From assembly GCA_024401695.1 (NCBI GenBank), contig JAKSKN010000001.1, positions 474,666 through 538,665 on the forward strand: DNA of 64,000 nt, written 5' to 3'. Positions 42,989 to 51,104 of this stretch are shown here, piece after piece. The stretch is from Bacteroidales bacterium. Its GTDB lineage: Bacteria > Bacteroidota > Bacteroidia > Bacteroidales > UBA932. Each line of letters starts with the position of its first letter. Position 1 is the stretch's first letter. The notes below the pieces were generated by a model. The model did no database searches and was not told the DNA's origin. It worked only from the letters and a program-made list of their open reading frames with translations. The position numbers were made by a program, and so were the translations under genes.

Positions 42989-44950
42989 TTATATTTTTTT
43001 TAAAACCAAAACACACCTACAAGGGAGATAGAGTGATAGTCTTCCGTCCAATGTGGTGTGTTTCTCGTTGGCCTGGAGGCGTGAGAATCCATCAAATTTA
43101 CGCTCGTCGGAATTGAACGCCATGGCGTATTTTCCGTCCGGTGCAAAAAAGCAAAAATTCTCGAATGACGCAACCGGGTTGAAATTGAATGCAAAGATAC
43201 TGTTTCCGCGCTTGAAAATCAAAACTTTTCTCTCCTCATCGACATACAGCTGCTGAGGCTCATCGGCGAGGATGTTTTCTTTCTTGAAATAGTTTATCAT
43301 CTGCGCGTCAAAAGCCATCAGCGCCTTATAGCGGAGAAGGTTGTTGTCGGCAAGGGACCATTGGCGGCGGGCATACTTGTATGACCAGCCGTTCCCCTCA
43401 CGGGGGAAGTCGATCCATTCAGGATGGCCGAACTCATTGCCCATGAAGTTGAGATAGCCTCCGCCGCAGGTGGCGAGAGTGACGAGACGTATCATCTTGT
43501 GCAGGGCGACACCGCGCTCTACGAGCAGATTCTGCGAGTCGAGATTCATCCCCCAGTACATTTCCTTGTCAATGAGGCGGAAAATAAGCGTCTTGTCCCC
43601 GACCAGCGCCTGGTCGTGACATTCGGCATACGAGATGGTCCTCTCATCGGCCCTTTTATTGGTGAGCTCCCACCAGATTCCGCCCATGCTCCACTCTTCA
43701 TCTGGAAGTTCCTTGATCCACTTTATCCAGTGATCGGCGATGCCCATTGCCATACGGTAGTCGAATCCGACGCCGCCGGCTTCAAACGGGGCGGCCAGTC
43801 CAGCCATTCCGCTGACGTCCTCCGCGATGGTGATTGCATTCGGATTTATCTCGTGGATGAGCATATTGGCGAGGGCAAGGTAGCTGACAGCACTTTCATC
43901 GACGCCATCATTGAAATACAGGTCATATGAGCCGAAATCCACGCCGAGGCCGTGATTCCAGTAGATCATACTGGTCACGCCGTCAAAGCGGAAGCCGTCA
44001 AGCCTGAACTCCTCCATCCAGTACTTGCAGTTGGAGAGAAGGAAATATTTGACCTCGTCCTTGCCGTAGTCAAAACAGCGCGACCCCCAGGCCGGATGGT
44101 GCCCTTGCGGTCCCCCGTAAAAATACAGGTCGTCGTGTCCGTCAAGGCACGACAGGCCTTCAGCCTCATTCTCGACGGCGTGCGAATGGACGATATCCAT
44201 TATGACGGCTATGCCGAGGGCGTGGGCCTCATCGACCAGTTCCTTGAATTCTTCAGGAGTGCCGAACCTGGAACTCAGAGCGAAGAAATTGGAGACCTGA
44301 TAGCCGAATGACCCATAGTACGGATGCTCCTGCAGCGCCATTATCTGAAGGACATTGTAGCCAAGCCTGTGCACCCGGGGCAGGACCTCGTTCTTGAATC
44401 CGACAAAACTCGCCACTTCCTCCTTTTCGGAGCTCATACCGATGTGGCATTCGTATATCAGAGGGTTCTCTACCTTTCCCGGAGAGGCGTTTTTCCACTC
44501 ATACGGCTCAGGGTCCCATACCTGGGCACAGAAGACCTTGGTTTCTGCATCCTGAACGACACGAGTGACATATGCCGGCAGGCGTTCGGCCGCACCTCCG
44601 GGCCACTCTATCCACAGTTTGTAGAGGTCGCAATGGTGAAGCATCATTTCTGGAAGCTCAAGTTCCCAGTTGCCGCCGCCGACAGGCGTGAAAGCATACG
44701 ATTTCGCACGCTGCCAATTGTTGAAATCGCCAATGAGATAAATGCGTGTCGCATTCGGGGCCCATTCGCGGATCACCCACTTCCCATCTTCACGATGAAG
44801 CGGGTAATAGATGTGGTTGTTGACGGCAAGCGAGATGTCCTGACCGCCCGCAAGTTTTTCCTTGTCGGCAAGTATCCGCGCGTGGCGTGCATCAATTGCA
44901 TCCCTGTTCGGCTTCAGCCACGGATCCGTTTCATAAATCTTCCTGATCAT
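42989..44950 (-). CDS. glgB: 1,4-alpha-glucan branching enzyme (GH13)
   Basis: Forms alpha-1,6 branches in glycogen. The 653-residue protein has an N-terminal CBM48-like domain (IREWAPNATRIYLIGDFNNW near 62-81), the GH13 barrel with DGFRFDGVTSMIY (nucleophile Asp) and ITIAEDVSGM (acid/base Glu), MGNEFGHPEWIDFPREGN, and a C-terminal beta domain. The layout is of the eukaryote-like GH13_8 type, common in Bacteroidota. Its start codon overlaps the xseB stop by 4 bases, so translation is coupled to the exonuclease genes. Confidence 0.95.
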   Translation of the reverse strand: MIRKIYETDPWLKPNRDAIDARHARILADKEKLAGGQDISLAVNNHIYYPLHREDGKWVIREWAPNATRIYLIGDFNNWQRAKSYAFTPVGGGNWELELPEMMLHHCDLYKLWIEWPGGAAERLPAYVTRVVQDAETKVFCAQVWDPEPYEWKNASPGKVENPLIYECHIGMSSEKEEVASFVGFKNEVLPRVHRLGYNVLQIMALQEHPYYGSFGYQVSNFFALSSRFGTPEEFKELVDEAHALGIAVIMDIVHSHAVENEAEGLSCLDGHDDLYFYGGPQGHHPAWGSRCFDYGKDEVKYFLLSNCKYWMEEFRLDGFRFDGVTSMIYWNHGLGVDFGSYDLYFNDGVDESAVSYLALANMLIHEINPNAITIAEDVSGMAGLAAPFEAGGVGFDYRMAMGIADHWIKWIKELPDEEWSMGGIWWELTNKRADERTISYAECHDQALVGDKTLIFRLIDKEMYWGMNLDSQNLLVERGVALHKMIRLVTLATCGGGYLNFMGNEFGHPEWIDFPREGNGWSYKYARRQWSLADNNLLRYKALMAFDAQMINYFKKENILADEPQQLYVDEERKVLIFKRGNSIFAFNFNPVASFENFCFFAPDGKYAMAFNSDERKFDGFSRLQANEKHTTLDGRLSLYLPCRCVLVLKKI

Positions 44951-45126
44951 AGGGCTTCAAGTTTTTCTCTGGCGGTTCTGAGGTATTCGCGGCATCCGGC
45001 AACCAGTTCATCTGACCGCCTGATCAATCTGTCTATGTCGTCAATACCTGTGGAAGGGTCTTCCACCTTCACCACAATATTTTCCAGCTCCTTCAGAGCT
45101 TCAGCATAATCAAATTTTTCCATCAT
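44947..45126 (-). CDS. xseB: Exodeoxyribonuclease VII small subunit
   Basis: A 59-residue helical protein that joins XseA in exonuclease VII. The pattern EALKELENIVVKVEDPSTGI followed by DDIDRLIRRSDELVAGCREYL is characteristic. Two adjacent ATGs (45126 and 45123) overlap the xseA TGA; I use the first. A longer upstream reading inside xseA is rejected. It overlaps glgB by 4 bases. Confidence 0.93.
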   Translation of the reverse strand: MMEKFDYAEALKELENIVVKVEDPSTGIDDIDRLIRRSDELVAGCREYLRTAREKLEAL

Positions 45127-46217
45127 AGGACCTTGACTTTGATTTCCCCGTCGGAGAAATAGATTTTGAGCGTATCTCCAGCCTTTATCCCCCTGCACTC
45201 CTTGCATACAACGCCATTCCCATCGGTCACAAGGGAATAGCCACGGTCCAGTATCTTGCGTGGATCAGCGGAATGAATGCGGTTTTGAAGCACGTCAAGA
45301 GCTGACGACATAGCCGAAAGCTTGCCCTGCAGGGCCAGCCGGAGACGGGTGGCGAAGGAGGTTATGCGTTCGTCCTCGGAGGCTGCGGCATCGATGAACA
45401 CATCTGCCAGCGCCGTAGGCGTCTTGACAAAATCGAATGCAACCATATCGGCGACGTGGTGGTCCCTGTCGTGGCCGATAGCCGTCAGGACGGGAATGCC
45501 CGCATTCGCTATGCTGGAACAGAGCTCATAGTCATCGAAGCAGACAAGATCGAGTGCGGATCCGCCGCCGCGGAGTATCAGGGCGGCATCAAAGCGGCTG
45601 TCGGAATCCTGTATGCGTTTCAGGGCGCCGATTATGGATTCCGGGGCGGACTGTCCCTGCATCGTAGCCTCGAAGAGCTGGACATCGAACGCAAATCCAT
45701 ACTCATTTTCAAGAAGATGACGCCTGAAATCCCCGAATCCGGCGGCATCCCTTGCAGAAATCACCGCAAGATGGTACGGCAGATCCGTCATCTCAAGCTG
45801 CTTCTGCCTGTCAAGCAGTCCTTCAGCCTCAAGTCTCTCTATGGTCTGCCTGCGTTTCAGCTCCGCTTCCCCGAGAGTGGCGGCCGGATCGATATCCTCA
45901 ATTACGAGAGAAATGCCATAGAGCTCGCTGTAGTTCACCTGCGCGAGCGCGAGTACAGATATACCCGCGCGTAGGTCAGCGCCCGTTTCATTCCTGAAAT
46001 ACTGGGAGAGAGGGAAATACTGGTTTTTCCAGATAATCGCCTTGGCCTTTGCGACAACGCCCCTGCCAGAATCCTGACACAGTTCAAGATAGCAATGACC
46101 ATTGGCTTTCAGTTGCATAGATGCTATCTCCGCCTTCACCCAGACACGATCAGGGAAGAGATCCTCGATCCCTTCCTTAAGGAGTCTTTGCAGTGTAAGC
46201 AGATCTATGGCATCCAT
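45123..46217 (-). CDS. xseA: Exodeoxyribonuclease VII large subunit
   Basis: Catalytic subunit of the single-strand-specific exonuclease VII. The order is an N-terminal OB fold (VWVKAEIASMQLKANGHCYL), the catalytic domain (HLAVISARDAAGFGDF, LILRGGGSALDLVCFDDYEL, PVLTAIGHDRDHHVADMVA) and a short C-terminus (ILDRGYSLVTDGNGVV). It is about 364 residues, shorter than the E. coli protein because the coiled-coil part is reduced. I prefer the ATG at 46217 (M-D-A-I-D-L) over one four codons upstream. It is the first gene of the xseA-xseB-glgB run. Confidence 0.95.
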   Translation of the reverse strand: MDAIDLLTLQRLLKEGIEDLFPDRVWVKAEIASMQLKANGHCYLELCQDSGRGVVAKAKAIIWKNQYFPLSQYFRNETGADLRAGISVLALAQVNYSELYGISLVIEDIDPAATLGEAELKRRQTIERLEAEGLLDRQKQLEMTDLPYHLAVISARDAAGFGDFRRHLLENEYGFAFDVQLFEATMQGQSAPESIIGALKRIQDSDSRFDAALILRGGGSALDLVCFDDYELCSSIANAGIPVLTAIGHDRDHHVADMVAFDFVKTPTALADVFIDAAASEDERITSFATRLRLALQGKLSAMSSALDVLQNRIHSADPRKILDRGYSLVTDGNGVVCKECRGIKAGDTLKIYFSDGEIKVKVL

Positions 46218-46269
46218 GGCCCCGGGCAATTTTTAAATATTCTGAAAAACAAAAATAAGAATAAAATTT

Positions 46270-46304
46270 GAAAAAAAATCGGCCCCGCAGTCAGCGGGGC
46301 CGAT
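46270..46304 (-). terminator. Terminator after lysA
   Basis: On the minus strand ATCGGCCCCGC/GCGGGGCCGAT (46278-46288 with 46294-46304) with a 5-base loop is followed by eight T residues. A textbook intrinsic terminator. Confidence 0.9.
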
Positions 46305-46322
46305 TGATTGTTCATAGTTCAT

Positions 46323-47480
46323 CTATAACTCATCGCTGTAGACCGAGCGGGGCAGGTCGTGAAGGTTGTACCTCGACGACATCGACTGCCCGTAGGCGCC
46401 CGTGGACTTGATTGTGAGGAGATCGCCGCGTCTGGTCTCCGGGAGAGCCAGGCTCTCGTTGAATACGTCCGTAGACTCGCAGGCCGTGCCCACTATCGTA
46501 TAGCGCTCCTTCTTGTCAGAAGTCGATGTGATGTTCTCGATGCTGTGATATGCTCCGTAGAGAGCAGGCCGGATGAGTTCCGTCATACTGGAATCCACGA
46601 TGACAAGCTTGCGGCCCGTTGCCGTGGTCTTGTTGAAGAGCACGCGGGTGATAAGTTCACCGCATTCACCCACAATTGCGCGCCCGAATTCGAAATGAAC
46701 CTCGCGGGAGCCCACTTTCAGGTGGGAATTGATGATGGCGAAAACGGAAGCGAAGTTAGGGACAGGCTCGTTCTCAGGCATATCATAATTGATTCCGAGT
46801 CCGCCTCCCACATCGACATAATCAAGCTTGAATCCGAGGTTCACGAGGTTCTCCACGATGACGTTCACCTTGTCGCAGAGGTACTCGAAGACGTGCAGCT
46901 CACGGATCTGCGATCCGATATGAAGATGCATACCCTTCACATTGAGATTCTTGAGCGATTTGATATCCTCGGCACGCGCGAGTATCTCCTCGTAGGAGAT
47001 GCCGAACTTGCTGTCGGCCTGGCCGGTGTCGATGCAATGGTTTGTCATAGGGTCGATGTCCGGATTCACACGAAGGCCCACATCGACGGTCCTGCCTGCC
47101 GCAGCGGCAAAATCGTTAAGGACATAGAGTTCCTCTATGGATTCGCAGTTGATTGCGTAAAGGCCCTTCTCGATGGCATATTTCATCTCGTGGTCACGCT
47201 TGCCCACACCTGCATACACTATCTTCTTCGGATCGAAGCCGGCCTCTATCGCACAGGCCACCTCATTCCCGCTGGCGCAGTCGATACCGAAGCCGTACTC
47301 CTTTATCAAAGCCAGGACGCGCGGGTCATAATTAGCCTTGATTGCATAGTGGAGGACGTAGCCATATCGTGCGGCCATACTTACCGCACTCTCGAGAGTG
47401 AGGCGGAGAAGGTCCATATCATAAAGATAAAACGGGGTCTGGAGCGATTCCAGCTTTTTGGAAACTTTCTTGCTAAGCAT
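46323..47480 (-). CDS. lysA: Diaminopimelate decarboxylase
   Basis: Last step of lysine synthesis: decarboxylates meso-diaminopimelate with pyridoxal phosphate. The 385 residues show the cofactor Lys in LHYAIKANYDP, then GIDCASGNEVACAIEAGF, HLHIGSQI, DVGGGLGINYD, and the C-terminal ESTDVF and GAYGQSMSSRYN. The ATG at 47480 gives the family N-terminus and lies 21 bases after a promoter box; an earlier codon at 47504 lies within the box and is rejected. Monocistronic, with a strong terminator. Confidence 0.95.
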   Translation of the reverse strand: MLSKKVSKKLESLQTPFYLYDMDLLRLTLESAVSMAARYGYVLHYAIKANYDPRVLALIKEYGFGIDCASGNEVACAIEAGFDPKKIVYAGVGKRDHEMKYAIEKGLYAINCESIEELYVLNDFAAAAGRTVDVGLRVNPDIDPMTNHCIDTGQADSKFGISYEEILARAEDIKSLKNLNVKGMHLHIGSQIRELHVFEYLCDKVNVIVENLVNLGFKLDYVDVGGGLGINYDMPENEPVPNFASVFAIINSHLKVGSREVHFEFGRAIVGECGELITRVLFNKTTATGRKLVIVDSSMTELIRPALYGAYHSIENITSTSDKKERYTIVGTACESTDVFNESLALPETRRGDLLTIKSTGAYGQSMSSRYNLHDLPRSVYSDEL

Positions 47481-47501
47481 AATTTTTACTACTAACCGTT
47501 G

Positions 47502-47509
47502 CAAATATA
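47502..47509 (-). promoter_or_regulatory. Promoter -7 box for lysA
   Basis: TATATTTG on the minus strand, 21 bases before the lysA ATG. It fixes the start against the upstream codon at 47504. Confidence 0.65.
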
Positions 47510-47534
47510 GGCAAATAAAACAAAATAAAATAGT

Positions 47535-47542
47535 TATCTTTG
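47535..47542 (+). promoter_or_regulatory. Promoter -7 box for engB
   Basis: TATCTTTG, 28 bases before the engB ATG; divergent from the lysA box. Confidence 0.65.
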
Positions 47543-47570
47543 TGCGTTATTTAAAGTAGTAGTTTTCCCG

Positions 47571-48167
47571 ATGAAAATCTCCGAGGCCAAATTCGCAGGC
47601 AGCAGCACCCGCGTATCGCAGAAGCCGAAGAGGACCTTGCCGGAATTCGCGTTCATAGGGCGGTCTAACGTAGGCAAGTCATCGCTGATCAACAAGTTGT
47701 GCAACAACGGCAAGCTCGCGATGACATCGTCCACCCCAGGCAAGACGAAGGTTGTCAACCACTTTCTGATCAATGACGAGTGGTATCTTGTGGATCTCCC
47801 GGGATACGGCTATGCCAAGATGGGGCAGAAAGGGAGAGACGAGTTGGCTGAAGTCATAAAGGATTTCATTATGAATTCCAAGGAGCTCATTCAGCTCTTT
47901 GTCCTGATTGACTCCCGTCACAACATCGGTCGCATCGACACCGACTTCATCGCCGAACTGGGCGAGCACGGCATACCGTTTGCGCTGATCTTCACGAAAT
48001 GCGACAAACAGGGGCCGAATGTCCTCGCCGCACAGATCGAGCGTGACAAGGAGATACTTCTGCAGCAATGGGAGGAACTCCCGCCGATGTTCTGCAGTTC
48101 AGCCCAGTCCGGGAAGGGCAAGGAAGAAATTCTCGGATACATTGAGAATATACTTAACAACTTATAA
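47571..48167 (+). CDS. engB: Ribosome biogenesis GTPase YihA/YsxC (EngB)
   Basis: A 198-residue GTPase of late large-subunit assembly. G1 is GRSNVGKSS (about 25-33), G2/T follows in SSTPGKTKVVNHF, G3 is DLPGYGYAKMG, G4 is FTKCDK, and G5 lies in MFCSSAQSGKG. First gene of a plus-strand run with prs, a small membrane protein and der. Confidence 0.96.
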   Translation: MKISEAKFAGSSTRVSQKPKRTLPEFAFIGRSNVGKSSLINKLCNNGKLAMTSSTPGKTKVVNHFLINDEWYLVDLPGYGYAKMGQKGRDELAEVIKDFIMNSKELIQLFVLIDSRHNIGRIDTDFIAELGEHGIPFALIFTKCDKQGPNVLAAQIERDKEILLQQWEELPPMFCSSAQSGKGKEEILGYIENILNNL

Positions 48168-48173
48168 AATACG

Positions 48174-49145
48174 ATGTTACACTCCCATAGAATGGAATTG
48201 TTCGCCTGTAGGGCCTCACAGGACTTTGCAAGCAAAGTAATCGAACACCTGAACGCACACAGGCCTGCCGACCAGCCGGAGATCAAGCTTGGAAACCTCG
48301 CGGTCTCTCAGTTCAGCGACGGAGAATTTCAGCCCCAGTTCCTCGACAGTGTCCGAGGTGCAACCGTCTATCTTCTCCAGTCGACCGTGCCGCCCGCAGA
48401 CAACATTATGGAACTTCTCCTCTGCATCGACGCCGCCAAGAGAGCTTCTGCCGACAAGGTCATCGCTGTCATCCCTTATTTCGGATGGGCCCGTCAGGAC
48501 CGCAAGGACCGTCCGCGCGTAGCCATCGGCGCCAAACTCGCAGCCAATCTGCTCCGCGCAGCAGGCGCTGACCGCGTGATGACCTGCGACCTCCACGCCG
48601 ACCAGATCCAGGGATTCTTCGACATCCCGGTTGACCACGTGTACGCAAGCAAGGTGTTCATCCCTTACATCCGCAAGCGCAAGTTCTCCGATCTCGCGAT
48701 CGCAGCTCCCGATATGGGCGGAGCCAAGAGAGCCAATGCATACGCCAAGGATCTCAGCGCAAGCGTAATCATCTGTCACAAGACACGCGCAAGAGCCAAT
48801 GTGGTTGATTCCATCACCGCCATCGGTGAGGTCGAGGGCAAGAACATCATCATCGTGGACGATATGATTGACACCGCCGGCACGCTTTGCAAGGCAGCTG
48901 AGGTTCTGATGAGCAAGGGAGCCGCTTCCGTCCGCGCCTGCGCGACGCACGGACTTCTCTCCGGGGGAGCCGTGGAGCGCATCCACAACTCCGCCCTCGC
49001 CGAGGTGCTCATCACCGACACCGTACCGCACCCGGAGCTTGAAAATGATTCCAAGATCACAATCGTATCAATGACTGAAGTGTTCGCAAGCATCATCAAC
49101 AAGGTGTACAACTACGAATCCATCAGCAACGATTTTATTTTTTAA
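48174..49145 (+). CDS. prs: Ribose-phosphate pyrophosphokinase
   Basis: Makes PRPP from ribose-5-phosphate and ATP. The 323-residue enzyme shows the flexible-loop and phosphate motifs: FSDGEFQPQFLDSVRG, YFGWARQDRKDRPR, TCDLHADQIQGFFDIPVDHV, and the PRPP-binding IIIVDDMIDTAGTL. It follows engB by 6 bases. The start may be at residue 7 (MELFACRAS) instead; the difference is six codons. Confidence 0.96.
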   Translation: MLHSHRMELFACRASQDFASKVIEHLNAHRPADQPEIKLGNLAVSQFSDGEFQPQFLDSVRGATVYLLQSTVPPADNIMELLLCIDAAKRASADKVIAVIPYFGWARQDRKDRPRVAIGAKLAANLLRAAGADRVMTCDLHADQIQGFFDIPVDHVYASKVFIPYIRKRKFSDLAIAAPDMGGAKRANAYAKDLSASVIICHKTRARANVVDSITAIGEVEGKNIIIVDDMIDTAGTLCKAAEVLMSKGAASVRACATHGLLSGGAVERIHNSALAEVLITDTVPHPELENDSKITIVSMTEVFASIINKVYNYESISNDFIF

Positions 49146-49376
49146 ATGAAAGTTTTCCTCGCAGCCCTCGTCCTTATCGGAATCTGCGTGCTGGGGATGT
49201 GCTTCAACATCATCTTCCGCAAGAAGGATTTTCCGAAATACGACGTGGGCTCCAATGAGGAGATGCGCAAGCGCGGCATCCGCTGCTACAAGGACGAAGA
49301 TGCCGCCCTCCACGCACGCAAGTGCACAGGCAATTACAGCGAGGCCTGCAAGGAATGCAGCCTCTTCAACAAATAG
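49146..49376 (+). CDS. Small Cys-rich membrane-anchored protein, unknown
   Basis: A 76-residue protein with one hydrophobic segment (about 3-24) and a soluble tail containing four Cys after it: RCYKDED, ARKCTG, and CKECSLF. The final CxxC and the spaced Cys suggest metal binding. It starts directly after the prs stop and ends 3 bases before der, so it is part of that operon. Similar short proteins next to der occur in Bacteroidales from memory; its role is not known. Confidence 0.8.
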   Translation: MKVFLAALVLIGICVLGMCFNIIFRKKDFPKYDVGSNEEMRKRGIRCYKDEDAALHARKCTGNYSEACKECSLFNK

Positions 49377-49379
49377 ATT

Positions 49380-50687
49380 ATGGCATTACTGGCAATTGTA
49401 GGACGTCCGAACGTCGGCAAATCAACACTTTTCAACCGCCTTGTTGGAATGAGGCAGGCAATAGTCGATGACACGGCTGGCGTCACCCGCGACCGTCACT
49501 ACGGTCGCTGCGAATGGTGCGGTCGCGAATTCTCTGTCGTTGACACAGGCGGTTACACCACCAATTCCGACGACGTCTTCGAGAGCGCCATCCGCTCTCA
49601 GGTCCAGATTGCCATCGACGAGGCTGACGCAATACTCTTTATGGTCGAAGCCGGCACGGGCATCACCGACTACGACTCCGAAATCGCCGACGTGCTCCGC
49701 CGTTCCAGGAAGCCGGTCATCCTCTGTGTCAACAAGGTCGACTCCGGCGAAAAGATGTTCGACACCTATCAGTTCTACTCTCTCGGCCTCGGAGACGTCT
49801 ATGCCATCTCCTCAGCCAACGGGGCCGGCACCGGAGACCTCCTCGATGCCATTGCAAGGATACTCCCCGAAGAGAAAGAGGTCGAAGACCCGTATGCCGG
49901 CCTGCCGCGCATCACGATCATAGGCAAGCCTAATGTCGGAAAATCCAGCCTCACCAACGCCCTGCTCGGCCAGGAGCGCAACATAGTCACCCCTGTCGCC
50001 GGCACCACACGCGACGCAATCGAGACCCATTACAATCAGTTCGGCCACGAGTTCATGCTCGTCGACACCGCCGGAATCCGCAGGAAGACCAAGGTTCACG
50101 AAGACCTGGAGTTCTACTCCGTGATGCGTTCGATCCGCGCCATCGAACACTCAGACGTCTGCATTATGATGATAGACGCCACCACGGGAATGGAGTCCCA
50201 GGATATGAACATCTTCAACCTCATCCTGAAGAACCGCAAGGCCTGCGTCCTGGTAGTCAACAAATGGGACCTTTTCGTCAAGGACAACAACACGCTCCGC
50301 GACTATGAGGCAAATCTTCGCCAGCGCATAGCCCCGTTCGACGATGTGCCCATCATCTTCACCTCCGTAGTCAAGATGCAGCGCATCCAGAACGTTCTCG
50401 ACGCTGCAGCAGAAGTATATGCAAACTACAGCCGGAAGATCCCTACCGCACGCCTCAACGAGGCCCTTCTCCCAATCATCGAGGAGACCCCGCCACCTGC
50501 CTGGAAAGGCAAATATGTAAAAGTGAAATACGTCACCCAGCTGCCTACGAAATTCCCGGCATTTGCATTCTTCTGCAATCTGCCGCAGTACATAAAGGAT
50601 CCGTACAAGAGGTTCCTGGAGAACAAGCTGCGCGAGAACTTCAACCTGACCGGATGTCCGGTCCAGATCTACTGCCGCCAGAAATAG
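49380..50687 (+). CDS. der: GTPase Der
   Basis: A 435-residue double-GTPase required for 50S assembly. First G domain: GRPNVGKST at 7-15, DTGGYT, NKVD. Second: GKPNVGKSS near 182-190, [22 protein letters not shown]-like C-terminal domain follows ([14 protein letters not shown] to [15 protein letters not shown]). Normal length. It closes the engB-prs-der run and converges with the DUF4783 gene. Confidence 0.97.
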   Translation: MALLAIVGRPNVGKSTLFNRLVGMRQAIVDDTAGVTRDRHYGRCEWCGREFSVVDTGGYTTNSDDVFESAIRSQVQIAIDEADAILFMVEAGTGITDYDSEIADVLRRSRKPVILCVNKVDSGEKMFDTYQFYSLGLGDVYAISSANGAGTGDLLDAIARILPEEKEVEDPYAGLPRITIIGKPNVGKSSLTNALLGQERNIVTPVAGTTRDAIETHYNQFGHEFMLVDTAGIRRKTKVHEDLEFYSVMRSIRAIEHSDVCIMMIDATTGMESQDMNIFNLILKNRKACVLVVNKWDLFVKDNNTLRDYEANLRQRIAPFDDVPIIFTSVVKMQRIQNVLDAAAEVYANYSRKIPTARLNEALLPIIEETPPPAWKGKYVKVKYVTQLPTKFPAFAFFCNLPQYIKDPYKRFLENKLRENFNLTGCPVQIYCRQK

Positions 50688-50696
50688 TCTGCCGGA

Positions 50697-51104
50697 TTAC
50701 ATCGCCCTTTCAATCTTGAATTGCTGTATGCGATAGCCGTCTTCACCTTTCGAACAGGCGAATATGGTCACCATGAACATTTCGCCGCCGGCATTCATAA
50801 AGGCGAGCGCATATTTCATATTGGCACGGCCCGCAGTGTGGGTTATGCTGAACGAGCGTGGCGTATAATTCTCAAAAAAGGCCTTCACTATCTGCCTGGC
50901 CTGGGCACGGCTGGCATCAGCGGTATTCGTAAGGATGGATATCTCCAGATTGTCGGCGAACCATTTCGACAGCGCGTCGGCGTCGCCCTTCATTATATAT
51001 TTTCCTATCGGGGAGAAGACGTCATAACCCTCCGGCTGGGCCTTGGCGCCCAGACAGATTGTCATCGCCACCGCGACAAACGCTATTTTCAGGAATCTCT
51101 TCAT
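50697..51104 (-). CDS. DUF4783 protein, exported
   Basis: A 135-residue protein with a signal peptide (1-22, ending GAKAQ) and a compact NTF2-like alpha/beta domain in the DUF4783 family (IGKYIMKGDADALSKWFADN, FFENYTPRSFSITHT, YRIQQFKIERAM). Function unknown. It overlaps the end of the histidine kinase by 4 bases, so it belongs to the same transcript. Confidence 0.85.
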   Translation of the reverse strand: MKRFLKIAFVAVAMTICLGAKAQPEGYDVFSPIGKYIMKGDADALSKWFADNLEISILTNTADASRAQARQIVKAFFENYTPRSFSITHTAGRANMKYALAFMNAGGEMFMVTIFACSKGEDGYRIQQFKIERAM

